From Rhizobium sp. P40RR-XXII (GTDB taxonomy: Bacteria; Pseudomonadota; Alphaproteobacteria; Rhizobiales; Rhizobiaceae), in assembly GCF_012641405.1 (NCBI RefSeq), contig NZ_JABAII010000004.1:186001-250000 (forward strand): 64,000 nt of DNA. Direction: 5' to 3'. The translations under genes were made by a program, and so were the position numbers. Positions 26,877 through 35,321 of this stretch are shown here, one piece after another. Positions within the stretch are counted from its first letter, which is position 1; each line of letters opens with the position of its first letter. A model generated the notes under the pieces. That model saw only the letters and a list, made by a program, of their open reading frames with translations, ran no database searches and was not told the origin of the DNA.

Positions 26877-26904
26877 GCCGCTTCCGGCCGGTTCCGGAAG
26901 CGGC
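26877..26904 (+). repeat. Perfect 11-bp hairpin between binding protein and ATPase genes
   Basis: GCCGCTTCCGG (26877-26887) pairs exactly with CCGGAAGCGGC (26894-26904). Hairpins at this position in binding-protein operons commonly protect the upstream message and reduce readthrough, giving more binding protein than ATPase. No T-run follows, so partial rather than full termination is likely. Confidence 0.6.
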
Positions 26905-26974
26905 AGTTCAAGAGACTTTGCAGTTCACTGGGCTTTGCGTGCACGCCCTGAAGGCACGCGTCAGGATCAGCACC

Positions 26975-27793
26975 ATGCAACAGGATGAACGCCGCACTCC
27001 GGCGATCGAGCTCATCAATGTCAGCCGCCGTTTCGTATCGCCGACAGGCAAATCGCTGACCGCACTGCGCGATTTCAACATGACCGTCGAGCGCGGCGAA
27101 TTCGTCGCCGTTGTCGGACCGACGGGCTGCGGCAAATCGACGACGCTCAACCTGGTCACCGGCCTTGCCAAGCCCAGCGCCGGCGAAGTCCGTCTGATGG
27201 GCGGCCCGGTCAACGGCATCGACCCGCGCGTCGGCTTCGTCTTCCAGACGGATGCGCTCTTCCCCTGGAAGAATGTCATCGAAAACGTCATGTCCGGCCC
27301 GCTGTTCCGCGGCAAGTCGAACGCCGAGGCTGAAAAGATCGCCAAGGACTGGCTTGCCCGCGTCGGCCTTTCGAAGTTCCTGCATCACTATCCGCATCAG
27401 CTCTCGGGTGGCATGCGCAAGCGCGTCTCGCTGGCGCAAACCTTCATCAACGAGCCGGAAATCCTCTTGATGGACGAACCGTTCTCGGCCCTCGACGTGC
27501 AGACCCGCACGGTCATGCATGAAGAGCTGCTGAAGCTCTGGGCTGAACGCCAGGCGTCCGTCGTCTTCGTGACGCACGATCTCGAAGAAGCCGTCGCCCT
27601 TGCCGACAAGGTCTATGTTCTCACCGCCGGCCCGGCCACGGTGAAATCGGTCTATACCATCGACCTGCCGCGCCCGCGCGTCGTCTCGGAAATCCGTTAC
27701 GAGCAGAATTTCATCGATTATTGCAAGACGATCTGGGACGACCTGCGCGAAGAGGTCGAAACCAGCTATCGCCGTGCCGCGGAAGCGGCATAA
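26975..27793 (+). CDS. ABC transporter ATP-binding protein (NitT/TauT family)
   Basis: A 272-residue importer ATPase. Walker A GPTGCGKST near residue 47, signature LSGGMRKRV near 142, Walker B ILLMDEPF near 163 and switch His in VFVTHDLEEA near 199 are all present, and the Q-loop reads VFQTDALFPWKNV. The ATG at 26975 gives the family N-terminus; upstream codons read into the hairpin region. It follows the second binding protein and precedes the permease by 13 bases, forming one importer. Confidence 0.92.
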   Translation: MQQDERRTPAIELINVSRRFVSPTGKSLTALRDFNMTVERGEFVAVVGPTGCGKSTTLNLVTGLAKPSAGEVRLMGGPVNGIDPRVGFVFQTDALFPWKNVIENVMSGPLFRGKSNAEAEKIAKDWLARVGLSKFLHHYPHQLSGGMRKRVSLAQTFINEPEILLMDEPFSALDVQTRTVMHEELLKLWAERQASVVFVTHDLEEAVALADKVYVLTAGPATVKSVYTIDLPRPRVVSEIRYEQNFIDYCKTIWDDLREEVETSYRRAAEAA

Positions 27794-27806
27794 GGGAGGA
27801 TTGATC

Positions 27807-28688
27807 ATGGCAAACACAGCTCTCGAAGCAGGCAATGCCCCGATTTTCCGTGCCGGCACCTCGGACGCGGAAATCGAAGCCGCAGCGCTGAAGGCGCTTA
27901 CCCGCCGCAAGTACGTCGTCGTGGCCTGGCAGATCGGCATTCTCCTTGCCATTCTCGGCCTCTGGCAGCTCGCCTCCGACCTGCACTGGATCGATCCGTT
28001 CTTTTATTCGAGCCCCTACGGCATTGCGCTGCGCCTGTGGGACTGGATCACCGAGGGCACCGAGAGCGGCTCGCTCTGGTATCATCTCGGCGTCACCATG
28101 GAAGAAGCGCTGATCGGCTTCGTCATCGGCTCGGTGACCGGCGTTCTTGTCGGCGTCGCCCTCGGCCGCAACAAGCTCGCCTCCGATATCCTGTCGATCT
28201 ACATCAAGGCGATCAACTCGATCCCGCGCGTCGTTCTCGCGCCGATCTTCGTAATGATCATGGGTCTCGGCCTCGCCTCCAAGGTCGCGCTCGCCTTCAT
28301 CATGGTGTTCTTCGTCGTGTTCGCCAATGCCTTCCAGGGCGTTCGCGAAGCCGACCGGAACATGATCGCCAATGCCCGTATTCTCGGCGCTTCCAATTGG
28401 AAGGTGACCCGGAACGTCATCCTGCCGTCGGCGATGAGCTGGATTTTTGCAAGCCTGCACATCTCCTTCTCCTTCGCCATCATCGGCGCCATCGTCGGCG
28501 AATTCGTCGGATCGCTGGCTGGTATCGGCTACCTGATCTCGATCGCCAAGGGCACCTATGACGCAGCCGGCCTCTATGCCGCGATCATCCTGGTGATGCT
28601 GGTGACGCTCGGCGCCGAATACGTGATGACGCTCATAGAGAACCGCATCACCCGCTGGCGCCCGCAGCAGAGCCTCGATACGCATTAA
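27807..28688 (+). CDS. ABC transporter permease (NitT/TauT family)
   Basis: A 293-residue inner-membrane permease with about six membrane segments. The EAA loop that contacts the ATPase is EADRNMIANARILGASNWKV, the classic position for this family. The ATG at 27807 has GGGAGGA eight bases upstream; the frame's earlier ATG at 27774 lies inside the ATPase gene. One permease gene implies a homodimer. The operon ends at a strong terminator 32 bases after the stop. Confidence 0.92.
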   Translation: MANTALEAGNAPIFRAGTSDAEIEAAALKALTRRKYVVVAWQIGILLAILGLWQLASDLHWIDPFFYSSPYGIALRLWDWITEGTESGSLWYHLGVTMEEALIGFVIGSVTGVLVGVALGRNKLASDILSIYIKAINSIPRVVLAPIFVMIMGLGLASKVALAFIMVFFVVFANAFQGVREADRNMIANARILGASNWKVTRNVILPSAMSWIFASLHISFSFAIIGAIVGEFVGSLAGIGYLISIAKGTYDAAGLYAAIILVMLVTLGAEYVMTLIENRITRWRPQQSLDTH

Positions 28689-28719
28689 GCGTTGGTTTTC
28701 TGGTACCTCCCAAGGCCAG

Positions 28720-28750
28720 GGGCCGGGCATTTTGCCCGGCCCTTTTGTTT
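28720..28750 (+). terminator. Rho-independent terminator of the ABC operon
   Basis: GGGCCGGGC (28720-28728) pairs with GCCCGGCCC (28734-28742) and is followed directly by TTTTGTTTT. This is the clearest intrinsic terminator in the window. Confidence 0.88.
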
Positions 28751-28763
28751 TACGGATGCAGGA

Positions 28764-28797
28764 AGTCCCCACTCCCCGCACGCGGAGAGAGGGGACT
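28764..28797. repeat. GC-rich hairpin, fragment of a mosaic repeat
   Basis: AGTCCCC (28764-28770) and GGGGACT (28791-28797) enclose CTCCCCGCACGCGGAGAG, like the CTCTCCCCGC hairpins of the mosaic repeats elsewhere in the window. It may also serve as terminator for the minus-strand sensor kinase gene that ends at 28825. Confidence 0.5.
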
Positions 28798-28824
28798 ATC
28801 TCGCAACAACTGCACTCTCCATCT

Positions 28825-30240
28825 TCAAACAGCCGGCAGCCGCACGCTGACCAGCAGTCCGCCGCCCGCCGCCTCGCCCAGCGTGACCGAGCCGCCGGCG
28901 CCGTCGACGACTTCGCGGACGATGGCGAGCCCCAGGCCGCTGCCCTCCGACTCTGTCCCCATGACACGATAGAAGCGTTCGAAGACCTGGGCGCGTTCCG
29001 CTTCGGGAATGCCCGGGCCGTTGTCTTCGACCCATAAAAGGGCCGTATCGTCGTCCCGGCCGACGCCGACCGTCACTCGGCCGCCCGCCTGCGTGTAGCG
29101 CAGAGCATTGTCGACGAGATTGACCAGCATCTCGCGCAGCATGGTGCCGTCGCCTTCGACATGCACCGGCGTTTCGTCCGCTTCCAGCCCAAGGTCGATA
29201 TTGCGGCGCAAGGCTTCCTCGGCGAGCGTTTCCAGGACCCGCCGGGCGGTTTCCGCCAGATCGATCGTATCGCTTCGTGGCCGGCGGCTGCCGGGCTCGG
29301 CGCGCGAAAGCGTCAGGAGCTGGCTCGCAAGACGCGTCACCTGCCGCGTGCTCGAGCGCAATGCGGTCAGCGCCTCGTCGCGCTTGCCGTTGTCGGCTTC
29401 GCGTGCGGCCACGCTCGCCTGTGTCGAAATCAGTGCAAGCGGCGTGCGCAACTGATGGGCGGCATTCGAGACGAAGCGTCGTTGCGCCGCCATCTGGTTC
29501 TGCACGCGCTCCATGTGATCGTTCAGCGCATGGACGAGTGGCCTAAGCTCGTTCTGCACCATGTGGGGATCCAGCGGATCCAGGCGCTGTCGGCCGCGCT
29601 CGCGCACGGCATCGCGCAGCCTCAGCACAGGGGCGAGGCCACGCTGCAGGCCGATGATGGTCACCACGCCGGCAAGGAGGACAAGGGCGAGCTGCTTGGT
29701 GAAGTCCGAGAGCCAAAGCCTGCGGCGCATGGCGTATTGGCTGTTGTGCGTGACGGCGACGGTTACCGAGATCGTGCTGTCCTGATCGAGGCCGACCACC
29801 GGATGGCTCAGCATGAGCACGCGGACGCCGTCGGTCCGGAAGGTCCTGTCTTCTCCGATCAGATCCCGCTTCGGCCGCGGCAGATCGGGGAAGCCGGCGA
29901 CGAGATTTCCCCATGCGGTCACGACCTGGTAGAAGACGCGGTCGCCATAGCCGGTATCGAACATTTCCAGGGCGGCCGGCGGAATGTCGATCTGAACCGT
30001 GCCGCTGGCGTCGACATGCACGGCCTCCGCGATCACGCGGGCGGAGGCGAGCAGCGTGCGATCGGTGACGAGATTGGCCGTCGCATCGGCCGAGCGAAAG
30101 CTGAGATAAAGATTGATGCAGATCGCGCCGATCAGCGTCAGCACCACCCAGGCGAACAATTGCGCCCGAAGGCTGGTCGTCAGCGCGCCGGCGACGCGAC
30201 CCAACACCCCTTCGGACGGGGAGGCTTCATCACTGCGCAT
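28825..30240 (-). CDS. Two-component sensor histidine kinase (TctE/QseC-like)
   Basis: A 471-residue membrane kinase. After an N-terminal membrane segment (about residues 24-45) a periplasmic sensor region of roughly 120 residues of the 2CSK_N type follows, then a second membrane segment and HAMP-like linker. The phosphorylated His is H262 in SNAAHQLRTPLALI; the ATP-binding domain shows LVDNALRYT, VEDNGPGIP and GSGLGLAIV. The ATG at 30240 overlaps the end of the regulator gene by 11 bases. The pair resembles TctDE systems, which often control carboxylate uptake, but no such transporter is adjacent. Confidence 0.9.
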   Translation of the reverse strand: MRSDEASPSEGVLGRVAGALTTSLRAQLFAWVVLTLIGAICINLYLSFRSADATANLVTDRTLLASARVIAEAVHVDASGTVQIDIPPAALEMFDTGYGDRVFYQVVTAWGNLVAGFPDLPRPKRDLIGEDRTFRTDGVRVLMLSHPVVGLDQDSTISVTVAVTHNSQYAMRRRLWLSDFTKQLALVLLAGVVTIIGLQRGLAPVLRLRDAVRERGRQRLDPLDPHMVQNELRPLVHALNDHMERVQNQMAAQRRFVSNAAHQLRTPLALISTQASVAAREADNGKRDEALTALRSSTRQVTRLASQLLTLSRAEPGSRRPRSDTIDLAETARRVLETLAEEALRRNIDLGLEADETPVHVEGDGTMLREMLVNLVDNALRYTQAGGRVTVGVGRDDDTALLWVEDNGPGIPEAERAQVFERFYRVMGTESEGSGLGLAIVREVVDGAGGSVTLGEAAGGGLLVSVRLPAV

Positions 30241-30898
30241 GGCGAAGGAGATAGCCCAGGCCGCGCAGCGTGGCGATCTGTACCGTGCTGCCTTCGAGTT
30301 TCTTGCGCACGCGATGCACATAGATTTCGATGGCACTGGTATCGGCGAGATCGTCGAAGCCGAAGACGCTTTCCGACAGCGTCGTCTTGGTGACGGTCGT
30401 ACCCGCCTTCATGATGAGATGTTCGAGCACGGCGTGTTCGCGGGGCGTCAGCGCCAGGGATTCTCCGGCCAGATAGAACTGCCGCGTTCCGCCGTCGAAC
30501 AGCAGGTCGCCGACTGCGATCTCGGGGGCGGCACGGTCATGGCCGCGGCGCACGGCGGCGCGGATACGCGCCTCGAGTTCGGCAATCTCGAAGGGTTTGG
30601 CGAGATAGTCGTCAGCGCCGCTGTCGAGCCCGGCAACCCGTCCGTCGAGGCTGGCATTGGCCGTCAAAATGATGACAGGCACCTTGTTGCCGCCCTGGCG
30701 CAGATGTTTCAGCAGCGTCAAGCCATCCATCTTCGGCAGTGACAGATCCAAAATGACGACGGCGTAGCCCGCAACCTTCAGCATATGTTCGGCGTCCTCG
30801 CCGTCATAGGCGATGTCGACGGCATATTGCGCCTGACGCAGCGCCTTGCCGAGCCAGGACGCCAGTTCGCGGTTGTCTTCGACGATCAGGAGCCTCAT
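30230..30898 (-). CDS. OmpR-family response regulator (TctD-like)
   Basis: A 222-residue regulator. The receiver domain has the acidic pocket in VEDN, phospho-acceptor D51 in VVILDLSLPKMDG, Thr in LTAN and Lys in YLAKPF; the C-terminal half is an OmpR winged helix (LTPREHAVLEHLI and IEIYVHRVRKKLEG). The internal ATG at 30898 gives the normal MRLLIVEDN start. It lies 63 bases after the two-domain hydrolase gene on the same strand and overlaps the kinase gene. Confidence 0.92.
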   Translation of the reverse strand: MRLLIVEDNRELASWLGKALRQAQYAVDIAYDGEDAEHMLKVAGYAVVILDLSLPKMDGLTLLKHLRQGGNKVPVIILTANASLDGRVAGLDSGADDYLAKPFEIAELEARIRAAVRRGHDRAAPEIAVGDLLFDGGTRQFYLAGESLALTPREHAVLEHLIMKAGTTVTKTTLSESVFGFDDLADTSAIEIYVHRVRKKLEGSTVQIATLRGLGYLLRHAQ

Positions 30899-30961
30899 GA
30901 AGCGACTATACAGCAAGTATCGGACAGGGCGAACATTTCCGGCAGCTTTCCAGTCAGGGCG

Positions 30962-32755
30962 TCATCGATTGGCGAGCCTCAGACCCATCTCCCTGACCTC
31001 TCTCAGATAGACCTTGCGGGCATAGGGGGGAGTCAGGTTGTGGTCCGCCTCGGGAATGATGATCAGGCGTATGTCCGGGAAGTATTTCAAGCCGGCGCCG
31101 TTCTCGCCGAACTGATCATGCAGATGATCGAGGCCGATATCATGGGCGCTGTAAATCAGCGACATGTCGACGCCGCGCTTGGCGAGTGCGCGGAAACCGC
31201 CGAGCACAGGTCCTTGCGCGGCGGCGAACAAGGGAAGGGCGCCGAGCAGCTGGCGGCTCGCGCGCACCATGCGCCGGCCGATGCCCGTCGCCATGTTGAG
31301 GACGGCGCTTTTCGCGTCGATCTGGCCGTCGAGGAGCCGCTTCAGCGTCTCCATCTGCAGGAGCTTTCGGCCATAGGTTTCCAGCGATCGGGGCGCAAAG
31401 CGCAGTGACTCATCGACCGATCGGCTCTCATCCCAATGGAAGCTGTAGGGGTTGACGGTGATCAGGCCCCGGCACCGCGCATCGCGCACGGCCACCTGGA
31501 ATGCGAGGTAGCCGCCGCTGCAACGTCCCACGGCATAGGCCGGCAGTAGATTTCGCTGCTCCAGAAGGTCCAGCGCCTCTTCGACATCCCGGTGCTGTTC
31601 GCGAGAATAGAGCACCTGCTCGGGAGCGCCGGAAAGCGGTGGGCTGTCACCGACGTTGGCCGTATCGAAACGCAGCGATGCGATGCCGTCGCGAGCGAGC
31701 GCACGCGCCATGGTGACCGACATCCGGCCCCAGCCGGCATGTCTGTCATAGGCTGTTGTCAGCAGCAGCGCGGTTGCCCCGGTGCGGGCACCCTCGGGTT
31801 CACAGAGAACGCCGAACAAGCGGTTTCCAGCGCCAAACCGCAGCGGCAACTCGCTAAAGCCGTCGCCGGAGAGGGGTTCCGCAACAGGCGGGGTAAGCCC
31901 CGCTGATGCTACCGTGCCGGGCTGGATGGCGATTGACTGCACCCAGGCGACGATTTTTCGGCCGGCTGCGGCTGGCATGACGGCGATGGTGGGGTTCGAT
32001 ACAAGATCGTCATAGCCGTCATAGGCGGACTGCTCGACATGCGGGACGAGCGTTTCGAGATGACGCGCGAAGTCCGCATCTCCCGGGCGGCCGGGCCGCG
32101 TCAGCACAAGGCAGTTCGCAGCGCCGAGCCGGTCGCGCGTCATCAGGTTCAGCTTCTTGACCGCATCGGCGGCGCGATCCGGCATGCGCAGGCTGGCGAC
32201 GGTGACGCCTTCCGTCTGGCGCTGCGCCTCGGGCAGCCCCATGCTTTCATCGATCATCTTCGACCAGACGGTCAGTTCGCGCAGGTAGGCCCGGCCGGAG
32301 ATGACGGGCGCAAGAAAGGCGATGCCGTCGATGTCGGGCAGCCGTTCGGCGAGCGTGGCAGCGATCGTGCCGCCGAGACCCTGGCTGACGAGGATCAGGC
32401 GCTCGCAGCCGGAAAGCCTCTTGAGCTCGGCAGCGGCGGCAAATGCGGTCTCCTGCCATGGTGTCAGGCCATCGCCTTCGTCCGCGATATCAAGCGCATC
32501 GCCGGTGCCGGCATAGTCGAAACGGAGGCTTGGTATGCCGATATCGGCAAGATCCTCAGCCAAGATCCGCCAGAACTTGCGGACGCACATTTCCTCGAAA
32601 CCCCACGGGCTGAGAAACAGCACCGCAATATTGCGCGAGGATACCTCAGCCGATGTAAACAGGCCGACCGTGCCGGCGAAGGTTACCGGCATCGCCGCCG
32701 ATCTTATCTGTTTGCCTTCGTTCCGTTCTTCTTCGGCGGCTCCCCAACCAGCCAT
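30962..32755 (-). CDS. Two-domain alpha/beta hydrolase, probably envelope-polysaccharide linked
   Basis: A 597-residue protein made of two alpha/beta-hydrolase-like domains in tandem. Domain 1 (about residues 20-270) has LFLSPWGFEEMC, SLRFDYAGTGDA and the elbow LVSQGLGGTIAA. Domain 2 (about 315-597) repeats this as ATALLLTTAYDRHAGWGRMS, SLRFDTANVGDS and GRCSGGYLAF, with the final His in EADHNLTPPYARK. In domain 2 the nucleophile position holds Cys, as in dienelactone hydrolases. The ATG at 32755 has GAGGAG upstream and lies 10 bases after the flippase gene, so the two are co-transcribed. Similar hydrolases occur in exopolysaccharide clusters, where they may add or remove acyl groups; no substrate can be assigned. 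Confidence 0.75.
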   Translation of the reverse strand: MAGWGAAEEERNEGKQIRSAAMPVTFAGTVGLFTSAEVSSRNIAVLFLSPWGFEEMCVRKFWRILAEDLADIGIPSLRFDYAGTGDALDIADEGDGLTPWQETAFAAAAELKRLSGCERLILVSQGLGGTIAATLAERLPDIDGIAFLAPVISGRAYLRELTVWSKMIDESMGLPEAQRQTEGVTVASLRMPDRAADAVKKLNLMTRDRLGAANCLVLTRPGRPGDADFARHLETLVPHVEQSAYDGYDDLVSNPTIAVMPAAAGRKIVAWVQSIAIQPGTVASAGLTPPVAEPLSGDGFSELPLRFGAGNRLFGVLCEPEGARTGATALLLTTAYDRHAGWGRMSVTMARALARDGIASLRFDTANVGDSPPLSGAPEQVLYSREQHRDVEEALDLLEQRNLLPAYAVGRCSGGYLAFQVAVRDARCRGLITVNPYSFHWDESRSVDESLRFAPRSLETYGRKLLQMETLKRLLDGQIDAKSAVLNMATGIGRRMVRASRQLLGALPLFAAAQGPVLGGFRALAKRGVDMSLIYSAHDIGLDHLHDQFGENGAGLKYFPDIRLIIIPEADHNLTPPYARKVYLREVREMGLRLANR

Positions 32756-32765
32756 GATAGTCTCC

Positions 32766-34280
32766 TCACATTCGGCGTGGCGCCAGTAGAGCCAGAGCCT
32801 GAGTGGCAATCGGATTGATACGTGCGGGCAGCCGCGCCGCGATCTTCTGCAACACCTCGATATCCTCGGCTGGAACGGCTTTCAGCAGTCTGAGCGCGAC
32901 GCCGTAGGCCAGGGCGCCGGCAATGATGGCGCTTACGAGGCCGGCGACGCCGTTCAATGCCTGAACGAAACCATAGGCTGTAATCGCGCAGAGAATGGCG
33001 GCAACCGTAACTTTTGCAAGGTTGATGAGCATGCCCCGCGTCGAGCCCTCGAATTCCATGCGGCGGACCATCAGAAGGCACATGGCCGTAAAAGCCAGGA
33101 AACGCACCAGTGCAGCACCTTCACCTCCGTAAAGGGGTACTGCGACCAGGCAGCCGACAACCATGATAAAGCTGGCGATGACACCGATGACGGTACGCTC
33201 GCGCGCGCGATCGAGCGAATAGAGATATTGCGTGCAGATCTGCATGAAGACGTAGGGCGCCGCGGTCAGGGACAGCAGCGCCACCATGCCGCCGCTCGGG
33301 GCGAAGGGCTGGCCGAAAATCGTCACGACAAGCTCGGGCGCGATCGCCGCAAGGCCGAAGCTCATCGGCAGCGTGATATAGGCTATGCTGCGCGCCACGC
33401 CGGCAAAGACTTCGACGGGCAGCTTGTCGGATGCGCGCGCATGCATCTGTTCGGAATAATAGGGAAGCAGGCTGCCGCTCAATTGTACGGGCAACTGCAG
33501 CGCCAGATTGGCGAGCGACAGGCCGACGGCGTAAAAGCCGACCGCTTCGATACCCCAGTAACGCTGCAGGAACAGGAGCTCGATGCGATTGAGGAAGATC
33601 GAGCTGTTGATGAGCTCGATCGAGAGAACGAGCGATGAGCTGATGAGGGCGGAAAGGCCGACGCCGCAGCTGTTTTTACGCGCGATCGCGATCCTGAGGG
33701 TTGCGATGAACATCGGCAGTTGGCCGATTGCAAAGCCGGCAAGCGCGCCGCTGACGCCGAAGAAAATGGCGCCTGCGAGCACGGTCGCGAGCTGCAGCAC
33801 CGAACTTGCCACGGTGATGCGCAGGAAGGCGCCGACTTGCTGCTCGCCGATCAGATAGTTCTTGCTGTAGGCGCCGAGAGACTGAAGTACGAAGAATACG
33901 CCAGTTATGGCAATGACTTCAGACGCGTCGCCCGCCCAATGCAAACGCTCCGCATCCCAATAATAGGCGGCATAGCCGGCAAGCAGGATCACTGTTGCGA
34001 GGATCGTCGGCTGCAGGAGATAGGCGGCAAAGCCAAGTCGTTCTTCGGCCGAATAGCCGTTGCCTTTCAATTGCGGCAGGATGCGCAGCAGCGTGACGCC
34101 GGCGCCGAGCTCGGCGATGAGCGCGCCCGTCGTCGTCAGCCAGAGCGAGAAGGCGATGATGCCGTTGGCCTCGGGTCCGAGCAGGCGGGCAGCAATGATC
34201 GAACAGGCAAAACCGGTCGCGAGCAGGGTCAATCCCGCCGCCGCGTTCAACACCGAATTCGCCATTATGCCCTTGGTCAT
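32766..34280 (-). CDS. Polysaccharide/oligosaccharide flippase (Wzx-like, MATE/MOP superfamily)
   Basis: An integral membrane protein of about 504 residues with 12-14 hydrophobic segments. The N-terminus (NSVLNAAAGLTLLATGFACS, then RLLGPEANGIIAFSLWL) is typical of Wzx-type flippases that move lipid-linked sugar units across the inner membrane. The ATG at 34280 is chosen; an ATG at 34265 is also possible. It leads a minus-strand run flippase, hydrolase, response regulator, kinase, and is divergent from a glycosyltransferase. No polymerase or priming transferase is visible, so the cluster is incomplete or works with genes elsewhere. Confidence 0.82.
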   Translation of the reverse strand: MTKGIMANSVLNAAAGLTLLATGFACSIIAARLLGPEANGIIAFSLWLTTTGALIAELGAGVTLLRILPQLKGNGYSAEERLGFAAYLLQPTILATVILLAGYAAYYWDAERLHWAGDASEVIAITGVFFVLQSLGAYSKNYLIGEQQVGAFLRITVASSVLQLATVLAGAIFFGVSGALAGFAIGQLPMFIATLRIAIARKNSCGVGLSALISSSLVLSIELINSSIFLNRIELLFLQRYWGIEAVGFYAVGLSLANLALQLPVQLSGSLLPYYSEQMHARASDKLPVEVFAGVARSIAYITLPMSFGLAAIAPELVVTIFGQPFAPSGGMVALLSLTAAPYVFMQICTQYLYSLDRARERTVIGVIASFIMVVGCLVAVPLYGGEGAALVRFLAFTAMCLLMVRRMEFEGSTRGMLINLAKVTVAAILCAITAYGFVQALNGVAGLVSAIIAGALAYGVALRLLKAVPAEDIEVLQKIAARLPARINPIATQALALLAPRRM

Positions 34281-34466
34281 GAAGGTAGACCGCTCCTCAA
34301 ATTGCCGGAATTTACCGCACATATCCGGCTCTTCGTGGGATACCGTCAGCTCTATTTCATATGCCTTAATATTTAGAGTTTAATGCTGCCATAAGTTCAT
34401 TTTTTACTTCGGCTAATATTCATTCCTTCGGATGTTGGTCGTCTGGGGCTTGTCCGGAGGGTTTCA

Positions 34467-35321
34467 TTGTTCAGCCTGATCGTCTGTACGGTCGATCGCT
34501 TTGATCAGCTCGAGCGTTTGTTCCGGTCGCTCGTCGAACAGCGTCACCGGGATTTCGAGGCCGTTGTCGTCGACCAAAATGCGGATGACCGGCTATGCGA
34601 ACTCATCGACCGTTTTTCGCCTCACTTCGCCATCCGTCATATCCGTTCGCCAAAAGGGCTTTCGCGGGCACGCAACAACGGCATGGCGGTTGCCGGGGGC
34701 GACTATGTCTGCTTTCCCGATGACGATTGCTGGTACGAGGCCGAGACGCTTGCGACTGCCGAGGCGCTGTTTTCAGCCCATCCTGAGCTGGCGATCGTCA
34801 CGGGGCGCACGCTCGATGCCGAAGGCCTGGCCTCGGTCAGCCCGACCGGCGAAAGGCGGCTTGCGCTGACGCGCTGGAATTATCTGAAATGCGGCAATTC
34901 CAACGGCATCTTCGTGCGCCGGGCCGCACTGGCCGATATCGGCGGTTTTGACGAGGATCTCGGCGTCGGCTCAGGATCACCGTTCCAGAGCGGCGAGGAG
35001 GCGGATTTTCTGCTGCGCGCCCTTGCCGCCGGCAGACAAGCGATGTTTTTTCCCGAGCTCATCGTCCATCACGATCAGGTCACCAGCGAATATGGCCCAC
35101 GGCAGGTGGAGCGTGCACGCAAATACGGGCGCGGTTTCGGCGCGCTGATGCGCAAGCAGGCCTTTCCCTTGTATTATGTCTGTTATCGTTTGCTGCGGCC
35201 GGTCGCCGGCTGGCTGGCGGCGCTGGCGCGCTTCAACCGCGATGCAGCTCGCTACAAGCGGGCCTGGCTCATGGGCATTCTGGAAGGTTATGCCACCTGG
35301 CCGCGCTGGCGCAGGAACTGA
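34467..35321 (+). CDS. Family 2 glycosyltransferase
   Basis: A 284-residue GT-A-fold glycosyltransferase. The nucleotide-sugar region begins SLIVCTVDRFDQLERL; the DXD-type metal motif is FPDDDCWYE; a second conserved acidic site is SGEEADFLLRAL followed by VVHHDQ-like IVHHDQVTSE. The start is a TTG with a strong GGAGG site six bases upstream. No membrane segment is obvious. Its 3' end overlaps the converging GT4 gene by 34 bases. Donor and acceptor sugars are unknown. Confidence 0.87.
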   Translation: MFSLIVCTVDRFDQLERLFRSLVEQRHRDFEAVVVDQNADDRLCELIDRFSPHFAIRHIRSPKGLSRARNNGMAVAGGDYVCFPDDDCWYEAETLATAEALFSAHPELAIVTGRTLDAEGLASVSPTGERRLALTRWNYLKCGNSNGIFVRRAALADIGGFDEDLGVGSGSPFQSGEEADFLLRALAAGRQAMFFPELIVHHDQVTSEYGPRQVERARKYGRGFGALMRKQAFPLYYVCYRLLRPVAGWLAALARFNRDAARYKRAWLMGILEGYATWPRWRRN

